Below, in pieces: positions 23,594 through 35,135 of a stretch of DNA of 64,000 bases. Position 1 is the first letter of the stretch; every line of letters starts with the position of its first letter. Position numbers and translations under genes: made by a program. Under the pieces are notes generated by a model. It ran no database searches. It had not been told where the DNA came from and was given only the letters and a program-made list of their open reading frames with translations. The DNA comes from Arenicola marina (taxonomy: Eukaryota > Annelida > Polychaeta > Arenicolidae): the NCBI GenBank assembly GCA_964019135.1, contig OZ025248.1:31365670-31429669 (forward strand), given 5' to 3'.

Positions 23594-25203
23594 CGCTCTG
23601 TAGGTCGCAAAACGCAACATTTCGTTCTGTAACTTTACCCATCGATAGGTACCCGACATGGCTCGGTCAAGTTCGTCAGCGGGGTATGTAGGTCAACGGT
23701 CAAGATCACAGGATTTTGTTCGTTAACCATTGGTAGATAGGACCAAAAATCGGGAAAGTCGCTATAACGTTCACAGTTTTCATTTAATGACGCTGTACAT
23801 TATGTCACGTATTGAGCCCGTCGGTAACTTGTATCACGTTTTTGAATTTTGCAAATCGCCTAATTAGTTTGTCTGCAAAAAAATGCTACACTTTAACATA
23901 GGACCCTACGAGAGCTATTAACTATTAAGAACAGCTGGTCGACATCTGTCGCCCGGTGACCTGTCAGGGCCGCGAAACCACCGCATGCCGTATCTTGACA
24001 AAGCGCTACGACTCATTAATCTGCTTTTTATCAAAACAAACAGCGAGGCGTTGGACGATCGCGTGCGGTGCGAGTGTACTGTTGAGTGTGAGGAAGGCCG
24101 GGGGGGGGGGGGGGGGGTGGGGGAGTCAAGCTGGGGTGGTGGGATGATTGAGTTGTTTGCTATGAAACTAATGTGCATGGTAGGGATGTAGAAATGTAGA
24201 CCGACACTGAATAAACGGGCAGTTTGGTTTCAGATGTCTACCGAGTGAGATCGTTGAACCTGGGGGCGAAACTGACTGAGTGAGGGATGGGGCTAACAAT
24301 GGAGAGGGTGCTCACTATAACGACAGTTATGGAGCTGCCGGATCTGAGGGGTCCATATTGATCTGAGATATCAAATCTGGATCTAAGAGGCTAAATACGA
24401 ATTTGAATGGTCAAATCTGGATCTCAAGGTGTGTCTGTGCACGCTGTGTAGGCCACAAAATGCAACATTTCGTCGTGTAAATTTACTCATCGATATCCGA
24501 GCAAGTTCGTTAACGGCGTCTGTAGGTCACAGGTCAAAGTCACAGTCAAGTCAACTGTTAAGATCAAGGTCATTGAAGTGGACCGAAGACATAATCTGGA
24601 TTTTACATTTTACGTCATCTCACCCTACGGGTGACGCAATCCCGTTTACATGTTCATTCCTCATATGAGAACATCATCAAAACGAGAATATCTTCGGTAT
24701 TGTTTTGGTGTGTTAGTGAAGCTGCTAGTACAGTAGCTTCACATTGTGACAGCTCTTCCAAAACACATGAGATTTTTCTTCCCGTTCCAGTGGTGCCCTC
24801 CAACTACACCCTTCATCCCGTGGATGTCCATACTCACGTGGTTAATTTCTCCTACATAATCATCAACCTGTTCATCACTGGCGTGCCGGTGAGGGTGTAC
24901 CACGCCTACCACAGCCTCACCGTCGTCCTGGTCTACATCTTCTTCTCGCTGGCGTACCAGAAGGCTGGCGGAACCAACAGCACTGACCATCCTTATATAT
25001 ACAGCTTTCTGGACTGGAATAAGAACCCCACTCAGGCAGCTCTTTACTCTATCCTCCTGATAACAGTCCTGGGCCTTGTTATTTGGCCAATTGTGTACGT
25101 TCTGTGTCTCATTCGCCGCGCCATCTATCAGGGGGCAAGCAAGGGCGAGGAGTCACGTGCGCTGGTGGACAGAACTTCCGGCGAGCGGTGTGATCGGAAG
25201 TAA
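21175..25203 (+). CDS. Rolling stone-like multi-pass membrane protein B
   Basis: Exons 21175-21267, 22800-23043, 23279-23392 and 24791-25203, phases 0, 1 and 1, total 864 nt and 287 aa. The start MSECKQRCAEEF is chosen because gene C has the same 31-residue first exon. Membrane segments: YVIYRVVIAVYFSVWIILSE and YLTNWGFSSLVLNVIVEAAI (exon 2), LYNVATGVGLVLSVTAGIFL (exon 3), then YIIINLFITGVPV, LTVVLVYIFFSLAY and ILLITVLGLVIWPIVYVLCL (exon 4). The family motif HPYIYSFLDW precedes the last one. The tail is short and hydrophilic, ending CDRK. AATAAA lies at 25238, only 35 bases after the stop. It is a close paralogue of gene C and differs from it at the extreme C terminus. Function is inferred only from the family. 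Confidence 0.9.
21819..21950 (+). pseudogene. Second THAP N-terminal fragment, inside gene B intron 1
   Basis: A 43-codon frame begins with ATG at 21819 and reads MVYCAAWNCRNSS, then SFYALPLKG. This fits the start of a THAP domain (C-x4-C and the aromatic-proline motif), followed by a stop at 21950. A possible donor is AAGG|GTACCT after LPLK. No later THAP exons were found in the intron. It may be a transposon or retrogene remnant. Confidence 0.55.
23558..23720. repeat. GT microsatellite and dispersed repeat copy 1 (gene B intron 3)
   Basis: A (GT)n tract at about 23560-23590 is followed by a block (AACGCAACATTTCGTTCTGTA, CATCGATA, AAGTTCGT) repeated in diverged form at 24430-24545. Both copies are in intron 3 of gene B. 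Confidence 0.75.
24096..24130. repeat. Poly-G tract in gene B intron 3
   Basis: An uninterrupted run of about 16 G with a G-rich continuation. A quadruplex former is possible; no gene is involved. Confidence 0.8.
24430..24545. repeat. Dispersed repeat copy 2 (gene B intron 3)
   Basis: Diverged copy of 23590-23720, sharing ATGCAACATTTCGT, CATCGATA and AAGTTCGT followed by GTAGGTCA. The shared end with GGTCAA and AGGTCA half-sites resembles the tail of a similar repeat at 45515-45540. Confidence 0.6.
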
Positions 25204-25807
25204 TGACCCTGGAACTGCTTCGAGCTAGACGTCACAAAATAAAAAAAGGTATTCTCATTTTCTTGGCCTTAAATTGTTTATAGTTATTTTCTCCGGGCAA
25301 CGTGTATCATATTATTGTAAGTGTGGGCCAACTGACAGATTTTGGGAAGTATATCCATACCGAGTTATGAGCCTTGCGTAGAAAAGGTCCAAAACAAACA
25401 CATTTACAAACCCTACATAGCACAATACTGGCAGAATGCTGACTTCTGTCAGTATGACACAGTATTCCTTTAACTGCCTTTGTTGTTATACCTGTACTGT
25501 TGCCTAATGGGGCACGCCCCCTACATGTTCAAGCAAAATGCCTAAAAGATGATTGAGTAGGCCTTTAAACTCATTATTCATTTCTCATTAAGACTATATT
25601 TCTTTGTAATTTGTTCACACATACGACGAAAATTTGGCTACTATATCAATGTTTATCTTAATGTTCAACATAATAGAACGTTATATAATGCTTAACACAT
25701 TTTCCACTTATATCATGGTTTTCAAAATATTTGCCTAAAAACGTACCTGACATAATGTGTGATGAGTATCGGCTCTTGAAGAAATGAGTCAATTATCAAC
25801 ATCATCG

Positions 25808-26348
25808 TTAAAGTGTTCGTGCCACGATTTTCTCTTGCTCAAGATTACCTTGGTTTAAGGAACATAAACAAATATCTATTTGTTTTAATGGGAGTTAACA
25901 TTTTTTATTTCACGATATCACTATCAACGCGTTTGTCGAAGTAGCAAAAGTGAGATCCGGCGGGTTTATTTTTGGGAACATTGCATCTGAGCGTTATTTG
26001 AAAATTCCCCAATGATGTCACATGATTGACAGGTGAGCTTTGATGCAGTGCGTAGACATCTGTGGTCGAGGGCGTGTATTGTTTTTATGGTTGAGTGCGT
26101 TTCGTTGAGTTCAAGCCAATGAGCAGAGAAAATCTGAGTGTCAATATAAAAGCACATGCGTTTGTATTCCCCTTTGACGTCACTTTCCTCGCTCGCAGAA
26201 GTTAAATTGGTATGTGCGAAAACAAGTGACTGACAGAAATAAGTATGTCCTTCTACTATGTGGGGCGTTACAGCTCGATAATAAAAGCGAGGAAACACAG
26301 AAGAGTAATATGAGCAAAAGTTGTTTTGGCGTGGCACGAACACTTTAA
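25808..26348. mobile_element. TTAA-flanked MITE
   Basis: TTAA at 25808-25811 and 26345-26348 flank an element whose 15-bp ends (AGTGTTCGTGCCACG at 25812-25826) are perfectly inverted at 26330-26344. Length without the duplications is 533 bp. TTAA target sites are typical of piggyBac and Kolobok families; no transposase is encoded, so it is non-autonomous. It lies downstream of gene B. Confidence 0.85.
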
Positions 26349-27699
26349 GTTATAGGGCAAAATATGGCAGATTTTGTATGGCGTAATGCACAAGAAAGCC
26401 ATCATGGCAAAACAAGCCCTTACAGCATGCCTTACATATTACATACAATAAATTACATTGCATTTGTATTTATACAATAAGGGCCTAAATATATCATTTC
26501 CATTTAAATGATAAAACCTGTTTCTCAAAAGAACAATTGCTGTATGAGTAACATTAAAACACGTCAAACACACGATAGGCGTTTGATAAGTTTCTTTGAG
26601 TTGCGCAGAGCCAGTACAATCATATCCACCTGTTACTGACCTGGCCAAGCTGACACACAATCTAATGCAGATAAACAAGCGACTAAGTGGAAGCGAAAAG
26701 CGTAAATCTGGAGGAATCCTGAATTAGGTGCATTCAGTCATAATCCCCCAGATGGTAGCATAATGTCACCAAGTCTGCTCATTTTTTTATATTAGAATAG
26801 AGCAGGGCAGGGAGGGGGGGGGGGGGGGGGGTAAAAATTACAGCGGGTGACCACCAATTTTGTTACGACCGGTCCACACTTCAGATCGCCTTGATTTTGT
26901 CTGGAAAAACGGCATTCTTTCTTTCTCAATAACGGTCATTGAATTTTTATTTTTTATTTATCAGTCCTTAAAGTCATATATTCTGTAGCAAAACGTGTCC
27001 GTGCGCAGCCGTAAATTCAAGAACACGGAAAATGTAATTATTTTGTGACAAATGTATTTATGTTCATTGTTATGTCCCATGGGCCTTAAAGCCTCTTTGG
27101 CAAATAAACTACCTACCTAGATATATTCTGTAATTTTTTGTATTACCAACCTCTTCTCCATGTCAAATATAAGTAAATGCTGTCTTGAATTTAAATCCTG
27201 AAAGCCTGTGGGCTATCCGGGGAGAAGCAAATGTGTTCACCGGAGCAGAAGTTGGTGGCCGGCTTTATATCCCGGCGCGCCTGTTCGCTGTTCAGTATTC
27301 TGTGTGATGTCGACCGCGGCTCGCTAGGACGTCCGAGCGCGACATAAATAAACCGCGCAACTTTATGTTGAAATTGTTGTTTTTACAGACTCAAAGAGAT
27401 ATAACATATATGCATCAGCATTTTGAGATACTTTTAGTCTTGATCTAAAATGTGAAAAATCTACGATGGCGCATGTAATTAGGCTGCTTTAACAACACCT
27501 TAACAACACAAAAGCAATGGTTAACCCTGGTATTCCTCAACAAAGCGCCAAATGTCTAAATCGACCGAAACACGTGGTTTTAGTGTAACATCGCCCTCTA
27601 TCACCGACTACAGACACGATTCCGATTGCTAAAGCACGCGATGCAGGCACAGATACAACCCAGGAAAACCCATGGAAACAAAAAATTAACCCGGGCAGG
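26349..27699. other. Intergenic DNA with a poly-G tract
   Basis: A long G-run at about 26814-26832 lies next to a TTACGACCGG motif shared with the 12.6 kb region. No gene is seen. Confidence 0.5.
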
Positions 27700-28125
27700 C
27701 CAAAACTGAACCCTTGCAGGGCCCAGATCGACTAAAGGTTTGCAGGCTAAAACTCAACCCATGCAGGCACAAACTCAACACTTGCAGGTATAAACTCAAG
27801 CCTTGCATGTACCAACTCACCCGTTGCAGGTTTGCATGTACGAATTCAACCCATGCAGGCCCAAACTCAACCCATGCAGGCACGAACTCAACCCTTGTAG
27901 CCACCAATTCAACCCTTGCAGGCCCAAATTAAACCCTTGCAGACACTTAATTGTAACTCAACCTATGCAGGCCCAAACTCAACCCATGCCGGCACGAACT
28001 CAACCCTTGTAGCCACCAATTCAACCCTTGCAGGCCCAAATTAAACCCTTGCAGACACTTAATTGTAACTCAACCTATGCAGGCCCAAACTCATACCCAT
28101 GCAGGCCCAAACACAACCCATGCTG
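27700..28125. repeat. About 20-bp minisatellite with 112-bp higher-order unit
   Basis: Degenerate tandem copies of AACCCATGCAGGCCCAAACTC. A longer block starting ACCCTTGTAG repeats with a 112-bp period (27891 and 28003). Confidence 0.88.
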
Positions 28126-28245
28126 TAAACACTCGTGGGGCTTTTGTCTACTATGGCGCCTCATACATGAACACCACCACAACGACTGGTGAGGCTAAGA
28201 CGAATATGCACTTATCGTGCGTAACGTAACTTACGAGGGGATTAT

Positions 28246-28520
28246 GAATATGGTCCTGATCCGATTTCAGATCCACGATATGTACTTGTGGGTCTAATAG
28301 GATGCTAGCGTGATGCATTGCCGCGAGGAATTTAGTTACCAATGACTTTATTACAAAAGTACAGACAAAAGAGCACTAATGTGTCAATAGACGAACTGCG
28401 AACAACACCACATGGTAAACTACGTGGTCTGGGGGCACAAACATGTACTGACCGAGACCGAAACAGGACATGGCCTACGCGAACCCTGCATTATTTCATA
28501 TGGCTTAATTAACATTCATA
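28246..28520. repeat. Copy of the putative universal stress protein 3' flank
   Basis: About 270 bases closely similar to 39103-39360, with shared blocks such as GGATGCTAGCGTGAT, TTGCCGCGAGGAA, ACTTTATTACAAAAGTACAG and ACAGGACATGGCCTACGCGA. The second copy sits just 3' of the universal stress protein gene on the minus strand and contains its best AATAAA. This copy has no attached coding exon, so it is probably the far edge of the segmental duplication that created genes B and C. Confidence 0.8.
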
Positions 28521-31084
28521 ACAAGAAGTCCGTGGGACACTGATGATGACGAAAATCGATTTTGGGTCACAGAGCTTGTCTTTCTGAACATGTTGATCCA
28601 AGCTTGACTATTGTATCCGCCGAGTCCTCTGGCTTGAACTTTAAATTGAAAACAAAAACGTCGCTTTGGCGTCAAGGCATGGCTCAGAAACTAGATCAGA
28701 GGCAGGGGTGAATGATATTGCTAATGACCCTTTATGTATTATTACACCTATTCATTAACTCATAGTAATGGTAGCGGGCGTATAAGTAGGTGAAAATGAG
28801 TTTGCATTATTTGCTTTAGTCATGTTAACAATTTCGACGTAATATTAACGCACACATCCCCCCTTCGCCAAAAGTGAACGCACGATGGTTGTCACTTGAT
28901 ACACCGTTCAGCCGTCAAATGACCCGGAAGTCGCCATAACGCATAGTAACAGAGCAATGGCCTACGCAAAACTAGGATGTCATACACTGCGCCATCAGGC
29001 GCTGTGTAGTACAATATGCGCGCTGCAGGCCCTATTTTGAGCAATGGCACACCGTATGCACCGATATTAACGGAATTAGAGGTCAACCCGTGGTTTGAGC
29101 CCGCGACGTCTCGATGACGTCATCTGACGCTTCTTCCGCACGCCAATTTATTTACACGTTATTGTGACGTCACATGACGTCATTTAATAATCACAAAAAT
29201 GTTCAGGATGGCTTCTATTTCTTCGATATAGCTACTTATGACCTCGGGTGATGATAACTATTGCCAGAGTAGTTGAAAATTAATCAAGCCCAACATTTCG
29301 TAGGAACACATTAGCTATGACGTCACTTAACCCCTGCGCTAAAAAAGTTATGCACGGCACAATCCCTGAATACGACGCGTAACGTCAAATAAACCGGAAT
29401 TCGCCATACCTTGTAATAGCTGAGTAATAGCCTACGTAAGATGTGTGACGTCAGGACGTCATGGTCATGTCATGGCGTGACACACGACAACGTTCAAGTA
29501 GCCCTGCACCAAAGTTTAGTGTCACAACTCATTGGATTAAAGAGTTAGGCGATAGAAAGATTAGTCCTTCAGCTATGGCTTGACAAAATGGCAAAACGTT
29601 GCATTAGTTCTTCATCGGGGAGACACGAAGACCGGGCCCAGGAACAAAGAACACTGCAAGCGAAGTGATACAACAACTAATTGGTTTTTGTTATTATTTC
29701 TCTGAAAATGAAGGTTCTCTACCATTTTGCGCAAATATCGCAGCTCTAGCTTGTTTTTGACTATTTTTGTCAAGATGGACACAATCTCCATCCTCAATCG
29801 TCCAATTGTGAATCGCTCTAGCACCGTAACTATGCGTCATCCGCCCAATCGAAGCATCAAGTGAGCTGTAGATGCTTCTTGACAATTGTTTCACGAAAAG
29901 ATTGCAATTTTAGAACTGTTATCTGATTTTTGCAGATTGTTTTTTAAATGGTACAAAAGTGTATATTTATCATTAAGCCAAGTGCTTCGTTGCCATGGAA
30001 ACGAAATGTAACATGGCGATCGCCGTGTTTGTCCTGTAGCTTGCTTTGCGATGATCGCACCTCACTGTGTGGTGAAGGAGACTGAAATAGCTTGAACGGA
30101 ATTATGTCATATTCACTCAAGTTCCTTTTTCCCCATAGGATCCAACGTTAAACATTTTCAACTATATACCAGGAAGTAATAAGGTTATGTCACCATGTTT
30201 ACAGTTGGTGGCTCAGCTCTGTAGTTTCCAACGATGGCTGCAAGCATATAGTGGTGGTCTGAATAGGACGCCCGTGGGAGTCCCTGCCAACACCAACAAG
30301 CCATATCTTTCATCATTGGCAAAATTTAAAAAAATCCTGTGACGTCACTTTTTGCTCCAATTGCATATGGTAAGCACTGTGGCTACTGGGTACCATGTTT
30401 AACTAATGAAAAAATCCTGGTGTTGTTTGAAATACGCGACAAAAAGTAAATTTTTCCCAGCATGAGAGATGGAGGACTTAAACATGGGGAGTCCTATAGG
30501 GAAATGTCGTCACCCCGGGAACCGGAAGTAAGATAGGAACATATAATTTTTAGTTTTCAGCTATACAAGGAGCTACTTTCCCTAGAATATGACGCTACGC
30601 CCGAATTTTTAGATTTGTTAAATGATTTTTGACGATTTTTTATGTACCGAAAGTGACGTCATTGTGACGTCATGTAACGCATCGAAAACATCTAAGATTT
30701 TACGGAAGTCATCTCAATACATATTTCTATGACCTAAGCGATAGCTTGATGTTAAATGTGTTAAAGAGCGAAAAAAAACTGAGAGGGGTCATTTGGTGCG
30801 TTTTCCTAAAAACGTATGACCTCATTTTGCTCGAAAATGAGTACGACGCATCAAAAAGTAAACAATTATCTGATATCTCTAGCTTCAATACTAACGGAGA
30901 TATATATGCGCTTTTGACCTTTTGATTTGCGTGACAAGTATGTTGTAGCCCTACTGCGTATCTAGCAGGTGCAAAAGCCTGCGAGCCGATGTATACAACC
31001 GTTAAGACGCAAGGACCCCTCCTATTTTCGCGTGAAACAGATATGCATACAAACAAAGAAGTTCGACCAACCGACACTGGACGA
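28521..31084. other. Intergenic region rich in TGACGTCA palindromes
   Basis: No gene found. Eight perfect TGACGTCA octamers lie within 1.56 kb, at 29115, 29165, 29175, 29318, 29446, 30340, 30655 and 30666. These are CRE/ATF-type sites; function is unknown. Confidence 0.6.
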
Positions 31085-34000
31085 AAATTCAGGAGTGAGG
31101 CGGGTGTCCACACCGACTCAGGAGTGAGGCGAGTGTCCACACCGACACAGGAGTGAGGAGGGTGTCCACACCGACACAGGAGTGAGGCGGGTGTCCACAC
31201 CGACACAGGAGTGAGGAGGGTGTCCACACCGACACAGGAGTGAGGCGGGTGTCCACACCGACACAGGAGTGAGGAGGGTGTCCACACCGATACAGGAGTG
31301 AGGAGGGTGTCCACACCGACACAGGAGTGAGGAGGGTGTCCACACCGACACAGGAGTGAGGAGGGTGTCCACACCGACACAGGAGTGAGGCGGGTGTCCA
31401 CACCGACACAGGAGTGAGGCGGGTGTCCACACCGACACAGGAGTGAGGCGGGTGTCCACACCGACACAGGAGTGAGGAGGGTGTCCACACCGACACAGGA
31501 GTGAGGCGGGCGTCCACACCGACACAGGAGTGAGGAGGGTGTCCACACCGACACAGGAGTGAGGAGGGTGTCCACACCGACACAGGAGTGAGGAGGGTGT
31601 CCACACCGACACAGGAGTGAGGCGGGTGTCCACACCGACACAGGAGTGAGTAGGGTGTCCACACCGACACAGGAGTGAGGAGGGTGTCCACACCGACACA
31701 GGAGTGAGGCGGATGTCCACACCGACACAGGAGTGAGGCGGGTGTCCACACCGACACAGGAGTGATGAGGGTGTCCACACCGACACAGGAGTGAGGCGAG
31801 TGTCCACACCGACACAGGAGTGAGGAGGGTGTCCACACCGACACAGGAGTGAGGAGGGTGTCCGCACCGACACAGGAGTGAGGCGGGTGTCCACACCGAC
31901 ACAGGAGTGAGGAGGGTGTCCGCACCGACACAGGAGTGAGGCGGGTGTCCACACCGACACATGGGTGAGGAGGGTGTCCACATCGACACAGGAGTGTGGC
32001 GGGTGTCCACACCGACACAGGGGTGAGGCGGGTGTCCGCACCGACACAGGAGTGAGGCGGGTGTCCACACCGACACAGGAGTGAGGAGGGTGTCCACACC
32101 AACACAGGGGTGAGGAGGGTGTCCACACCGACACAGGAATGAGGAAGGTGTCCACACCGACACAGAAGTGAGGCGGGTGTCCACACCGACACAGGAGTGA
32201 GGCGGGTGTCCACACCGACACAGGAGTGAGGAGGGTGTCCACGCCGACAGAGGAGTGAGGAGGGTGTCCACACCGACACAGGGGTGAGGCGGGTGTCCAC
32301 ACCGACACAGGAGTGAGGAGGGTGTCCACACCGACACAGGAGTGAGGAGGGTGTCCACGCCGACACAGGGGTGAGGCGGGTGTCCACACCGACACAGGAG
32401 TGAGGAGGGTGTCCACATCGACACAGGAGTGTGGCGGGTGTCCACACCGACACAGGGGTGAGGCGGGTGTCCGCACCGACACAGGAGTGAGGCGGGTGTC
32501 CACACCGACACAGGAGTGAGGAGGGTGTCCACACCAACACAGGGGTGAGGAGGGTGTCCACACCGACACAGGAATGAGGAAGGTGTCCACACCGACACAG
32601 AAGTGAGGCGGGTGTCCACACCGACACAGGAGTGAGGCGGGTGTCCACACCGACACAGGAGTGAGGCGGGCGTCCACACCGACACAGGAGTGAGGAGGGT
32701 GTCCACACCGACACAGGAGTGAGGAGGGTGTCCACACCGACACAGGAGTGAGGAGGGTGTCCACACCGACACAGGAGTGAGGCGGGTGTCCACACCGACA
32801 CAGGAGTGAGTAGGGTGTCCACACCGACACAGGAGTGAGGAGGGTGTCCACACCGACACAGGAGTGAGGCGGATGTCCACACCGACACAGGAGTGAGGCG
32901 GGTGTCCACACCGACACAGGAGTGATGAGGGTGTCCACACCGACACAGGAGTGAGGCGAGTGTCCACACCGACACAGGAGTGAGGAGGGTGTCCACACCG
33001 ACACAGGAGTGAGGAGGGTGTCCGCACCGACACAGGAGTGAGGCGGGTGTCCACACCGACACAGGAGTGAGGAGGGTGTCCGCACCGACACAGGAGTGAG
33101 GCGGGTGTCCACACCGACACATGGGTGAGGAGGGTGTCCACATCGACACAGGAGTGTGGCGGGTGTCCACACCGACACAGGGGTGAGGCGGGTGTCCGCA
33201 CCGACACAGGAGTGAGGCGGGTGTCCACACCGACACAGGAGTGAGGAGGGTGTCCACACCAACACAGGGGTGAGGAGGGTGTCCACACCGACACAGGAAT
33301 GAGGAAGGTGTCCACACCGACACAGAAGTGAGGCGGGTGTCCACACCGACACAGGAGTGAGGCGGGTGTCCACACCGACACAGGAGTGAGGAGGGTGTCC
33401 ACGCCGACAGAGGAGTGAGGAGGGTGTCCACACCGACACAGGGGTGAGGCGGGTGTCCACACCGACACAGGAGTGAGGAGGGTGTCCACACCGACACAGG
33501 AGTGAGGAGGGTGTCCACGCCGACACAGGGGTGAGGCGGGTGTCCACACCGACACAGGAGTGAGGAGGTTGTCCACACCAACACAGAAGTGAGGCGGGTG
33601 TCCACACCGACACAGGAGTGAGGCGGGTGTCCACACCGACACAGGAGTGAGGAGGGTGTCCACACTGACACAGGGGTGAGGCGGGTGTCCACACCGACAC
33701 AGGAGTGAGGAGGGTGTCCACACCGACACAGGAGTGAGGAGGGTGTCCACACCGACACAGGAGTGAGGAGGGTGTCCACACCGACACAGGAGTGAGGAGG
33801 GTGTCCGCACCGACACAGGAGTGAGGAGGGTGTCCACACTAACACAGGAGTGAGGAGGGTGTCCACACTGACACAGGAGTGAGGCGGGTGTCCGCACCGA
33901 CACAGGAGTGAGGCGGGTGTCCACACTGAAACAGGGGTGAGGCGGGTGTCCACACCGACACAGGAGTGAGGAGGGTGTCCACACCGACATAGGAGTGAGG

Positions 34001-34557
34001 CGGGTGTCCGCATCGACACAGGAGTGAGGAGGGTGTCCACACTAACAAAAGAGTGAGGCCAGTGTCCACACCGACACAGGAGTGAGGCGGGTGTCCACAC
34101 CCACACAGGAGTGAGGAGGGTGTCCACACCGACATAGGAGTGAGGTGGGTGTCTGCACCGACACAGGAGTGACGAGGGTGTCCACACTAACAAAAGAGTG
34201 AGGCCAGTGTCCACACCGACACAGGAGTGAGGCGGGTGTCCACACTAACACAGGAGTGAGGCGGGTGTCCACACTAACACAGAAGTGAGGCCAGTGTCCA
34301 CAACGACACAGGAGTGAGGAGGGTGTCCACACCGACACAGGAGTGAGGAGTGTCCACACCGACACAGGAGTGAGAAGGGTGTCTACACCGACACAGGAGT
34401 GAGGATGGTGTCCACACCGACACAGGAGTGAGGAGGGTGTCCACACCGACTCAGGAGTGAGGAGGGTGTCCACACCGACACAGGGGTGAGGATGGTGTCC
34501 ACACCGACTCAGGAGTGAGGCGGGTGTCCACACCGACACAGGAGTGAGGAGGGTGTC
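31085..34557. repeat. 29-bp minisatellite, array 2 (about 120 copies)
   Basis: Same unit as array 1, with higher-order structure: marker variants recur 1160 bp apart (exactly 40 units), for example GTGATGAGG at about 31764 and 32924. Others recur 435 bp apart (15 units), for example GGAATGAGGAAGG at 32136 and 32571. The array is interrupted at its right end by a hairpin element and resumes for a partial unit at 35136-35155. Minus-strand frames of 889 to 1087 codons run through it and are artefacts of a stop-free unit. Confidence 0.95.
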
Positions 34558-35135
34558 TATGGTGGCATATATGTGCCACTCGCGTTCTCGCATTCTCGCC
34601 TGGCACAACCTGAGGCGAGATCGCAAGAACGCGAGAATGCGCGAGGCGAGAACGCGAGAATGGGCGAGGCGAGAACGCGAGAACGCGAGAACGCGAGAAT
34701 GCGCGGGCGAGAATGCGCGAGGCGAGAATGCGAGATCTCGCGTTCTCGCCTCGCGCATTCTCGCGTTCTCGCCTCGCGCGTTCTCGCCTCACGCATTCTC
34801 GCCGTGTGCCATGTTCCCGCAATTTTAGCCACCAAAATTTACATTTGGCCGATTTTTCATATAAGGCATACCCCATAAACAATGCCTTCTAGCTAAGCTA
34901 GATCTTAGCGTGAGCACTCGCTGCCAGGCGAACACGAGAATGCGAGAATGCGCGAGGCGAGAATGCGAGATTAATCTCGCCCGCGCATTCTCACGTTCTC
35001 GCCCGCGCATTCTCGCGTTCTCGCCTCGCGCATTCTCGCGTTCTCGCCTCGCGCATTCTTGCGTTCTCGCGATCTCGCCTCAGGTTGTGCCAGGCGAGAA
35101 TGCGAGAACGCGAGTGGCACATATATGCCACCATA
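34558..35135. mobile_element. 578-bp hairpin element inserted in the 29-bp array
   Basis: TATGGTGGCATATATGTGCC at the left end is inverted at the right end, and the inverted similarity extends for over 100 bases. GGTGTC is present on both sides (34552-34557 and 35136-35141), a probable 6-bp target duplication made within an array unit. Subterminal DNA is built of variants of CGAGAACGCGAGAATGCG in both orientations. There is no coding capacity. The central 29 bases (34902-34930) are identical to the reverse complement of 42365-42393, the loop of another hairpin element. Confidence 0.85.

Noticed and set aside
31085-34557. CRISPR-like array
   Set aside because: Repeats are directly adjacent without unique spacers, and the context is eukaryotic with spliced genes.
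30727-34882. Minus-strand open frames of 238 to 1087 codons
   Set aside because: They are the 29-bp minisatellite read through; the unit has no stop in any phase, the peptides cycle every 29 residues, and nothing resembles a known protein.
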